Assembly: GCF_023476645.1 (NCBI RefSeq)
Contig: NZ_JAMCOJ010000013.1
Location: 3,750-67,749 of the forward strand
Length of the DNA stretch: 64,000 nucleotides
Origin: Cellulophaga sp. 20_2_10
GTDB taxonomy: Bacteria; Bacteroidota; Bacteroidia; Flavobacteriales; Flavobacteriaceae
Direction: 5' to 3'
A model generated the notes under the pieces. It was not told the origin of the DNA. It did not search any database and worked only from the letters and a program-made list of their open reading frames with translations. Positions within the stretch are counted from its first letter, which is position 1, and every line of letters starts with the position of its first letter. The position numbers and the translations under genes are program-made. Below are positions 63,409 through 64,000 of the stretch, piece by piece.

Positions 63409-64000
63409 TTAATGATTAAAATGATGAAAAAGGGCTATAAAAATAAATCCTAAAGGAATTATTATAGCATAAGCCTTACCAAAAGCTTGAAGCTTTTGTT
63501 TTCTCATAGAGCTAACTCCAGAAGATTGAAACGCAGAACTAAATCCGTGCATAAGGTGTAAAGATAAAAACACAAATGCCAAGACATAAGCGCCAACTCT
63601 TAAAGGGTTAACAAACTTGTGCGTAAGCTCTTCGTAATAACGAAAGCCTTCACCATCTGCTAACAGTCCAGACATATCGCCTTGAATGTATTTTGTTTCT
63701 ATTTCTGGCAACCAGAAATCAATAAAGTGAAGTACTAAGAAACCTAGTATAGCTAAACCACTATATATCATGTTTCTACTCATCCAGCTAGAATTAGCTG
63801 CTCCATTATTTTTAGCATATTTAACTACTCTTGCTTTTCTGTTTTTTATTTCTAAAATAAAGCCCATAATAAAATGGTACATCACTCCAAAAATTAAAAC
63901 AGGTTGCATCACATACTGTATTACCCAAAAAGTACCCATAAAATGAGAAGCCTCATTAAATGCGTTTGGACTAAATACCGATAAAATGTTAATAGCAAAA
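63409..64000 (-). CDS. sdhC: Succinate dehydrogenase cytochrome b subunit (partial)
   Basis: The minus-strand frame stays open to the window edge, so the N-terminus is missing. The visible part, about 197 residues, begins AINILSVFSPNAFNEASHFM, and an internal ATG at 63939 should not be taken as the start. At least four membrane helices are seen, with histidines in MYHFIMG, LHFIDFW and LHLMHGF that fit heme b binding in Bacteroidota and Wolinella-type complex II. It anchors SdhAB and passes electrons to menaquinone. The gap to sdhA is 14 bases. Confidence 0.94.
   Translation of the reverse strand, partial: FAINILSVFSPNAFNEASHFMGTFWVIQYVMQPVLIFGVMYHFIMGFILEIKNRKARVVKYAKNNGAANSSWMSRNMIYSGLAILGFLVLHFIDFWLPEIETKYIQGDMSGLLADGEGFRYYEELTHKFVNPLRVGAYVLAFVFLSLHLMHGFSSAFQSSGVSSMRKQKLQAFGKAYAIIIPLGFIFIALFHHFNH

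Overview
The window looks like a chromosomal piece of a marine-type member of the Flavobacteriaceae (Bacteroidota). Evidence: low G+C, the gliding lipoprotein gene gldH next to ricT and a class A penicillin-binding protein, a SusC/SusD pair, an HU-CCDC81/SPOR protein, Bacteroidetes-type succinate dehydrogenase, and promoters of the TAnnTTTG type. The genus cannot be fixed from the sequence alone. No rRNA, tRNA, CRISPR array, IS transposase or integrase was seen.

Region A (1-25.4 kb) is accessory-like. It holds mostly plus-strand, mostly single genes separated by long AT-rich spacers. More than half encode short lipoproteins or secreted proteins without recognisable function, three of them with a related SH3b-like head on different bodies. 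The spacers hold at least four families of diverged repeats, and eight genes start within 60 bases of a CGTTA or CGTAA motif. Together this resembles an eroded array of gene cassettes, though no integrase and no canonical attC site was found. Recognisable passengers are two GNAT acetyltransferases, a BspA-like LRR protein, a TPM-domain lipoprotein, a DUF1629/Imm11-like protein, a bestrophin-like membrane protein, a flavin monooxygenase-like oxidoreductase, an azoR/hxlR divergent pair, a fatty acid hydroxylase, and an AraC regulator beside an aldehyde dehydrogenase.

Region B (25.9-35.7 kb) is a minus-strand nutrient-uptake locus: LytS-type histidine kinase, zinc metalloprotease, SusC, SusD and LytTR response regulator. 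The two-component pair brackets the transport genes. The protease suggests peptide or protein rather than glycan as substrate.

Region C (35.9-42.7 kb) holds small redox and stress genes with their regulators: two SDR enzymes, a VOC protein, DUF983, AraC, LysR with a YeiH-type exporter, an ABM monooxygenase, and a TetR regulator whose likely operator is repeated in front of the next SDR gene.

Region D (42.7-64 kb) is core genome: acyl-CoA thioesterase, HU/SPOR protein, dprA, an FKBP isomerase, trpS, plsC-like acyltransferase, an ECF sigma factor with a membrane-anchored beta-barrel partner, recA, trhO, ricT-gldH-PBP1A, a 3-oxoacid CoA-transferase operon interrupted by a zinc-ribbon membrane protein, a thioredoxin-like protein and sdhCAB, with sdhC running off the right edge. 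Strong hairpin terminators separate many of these units.
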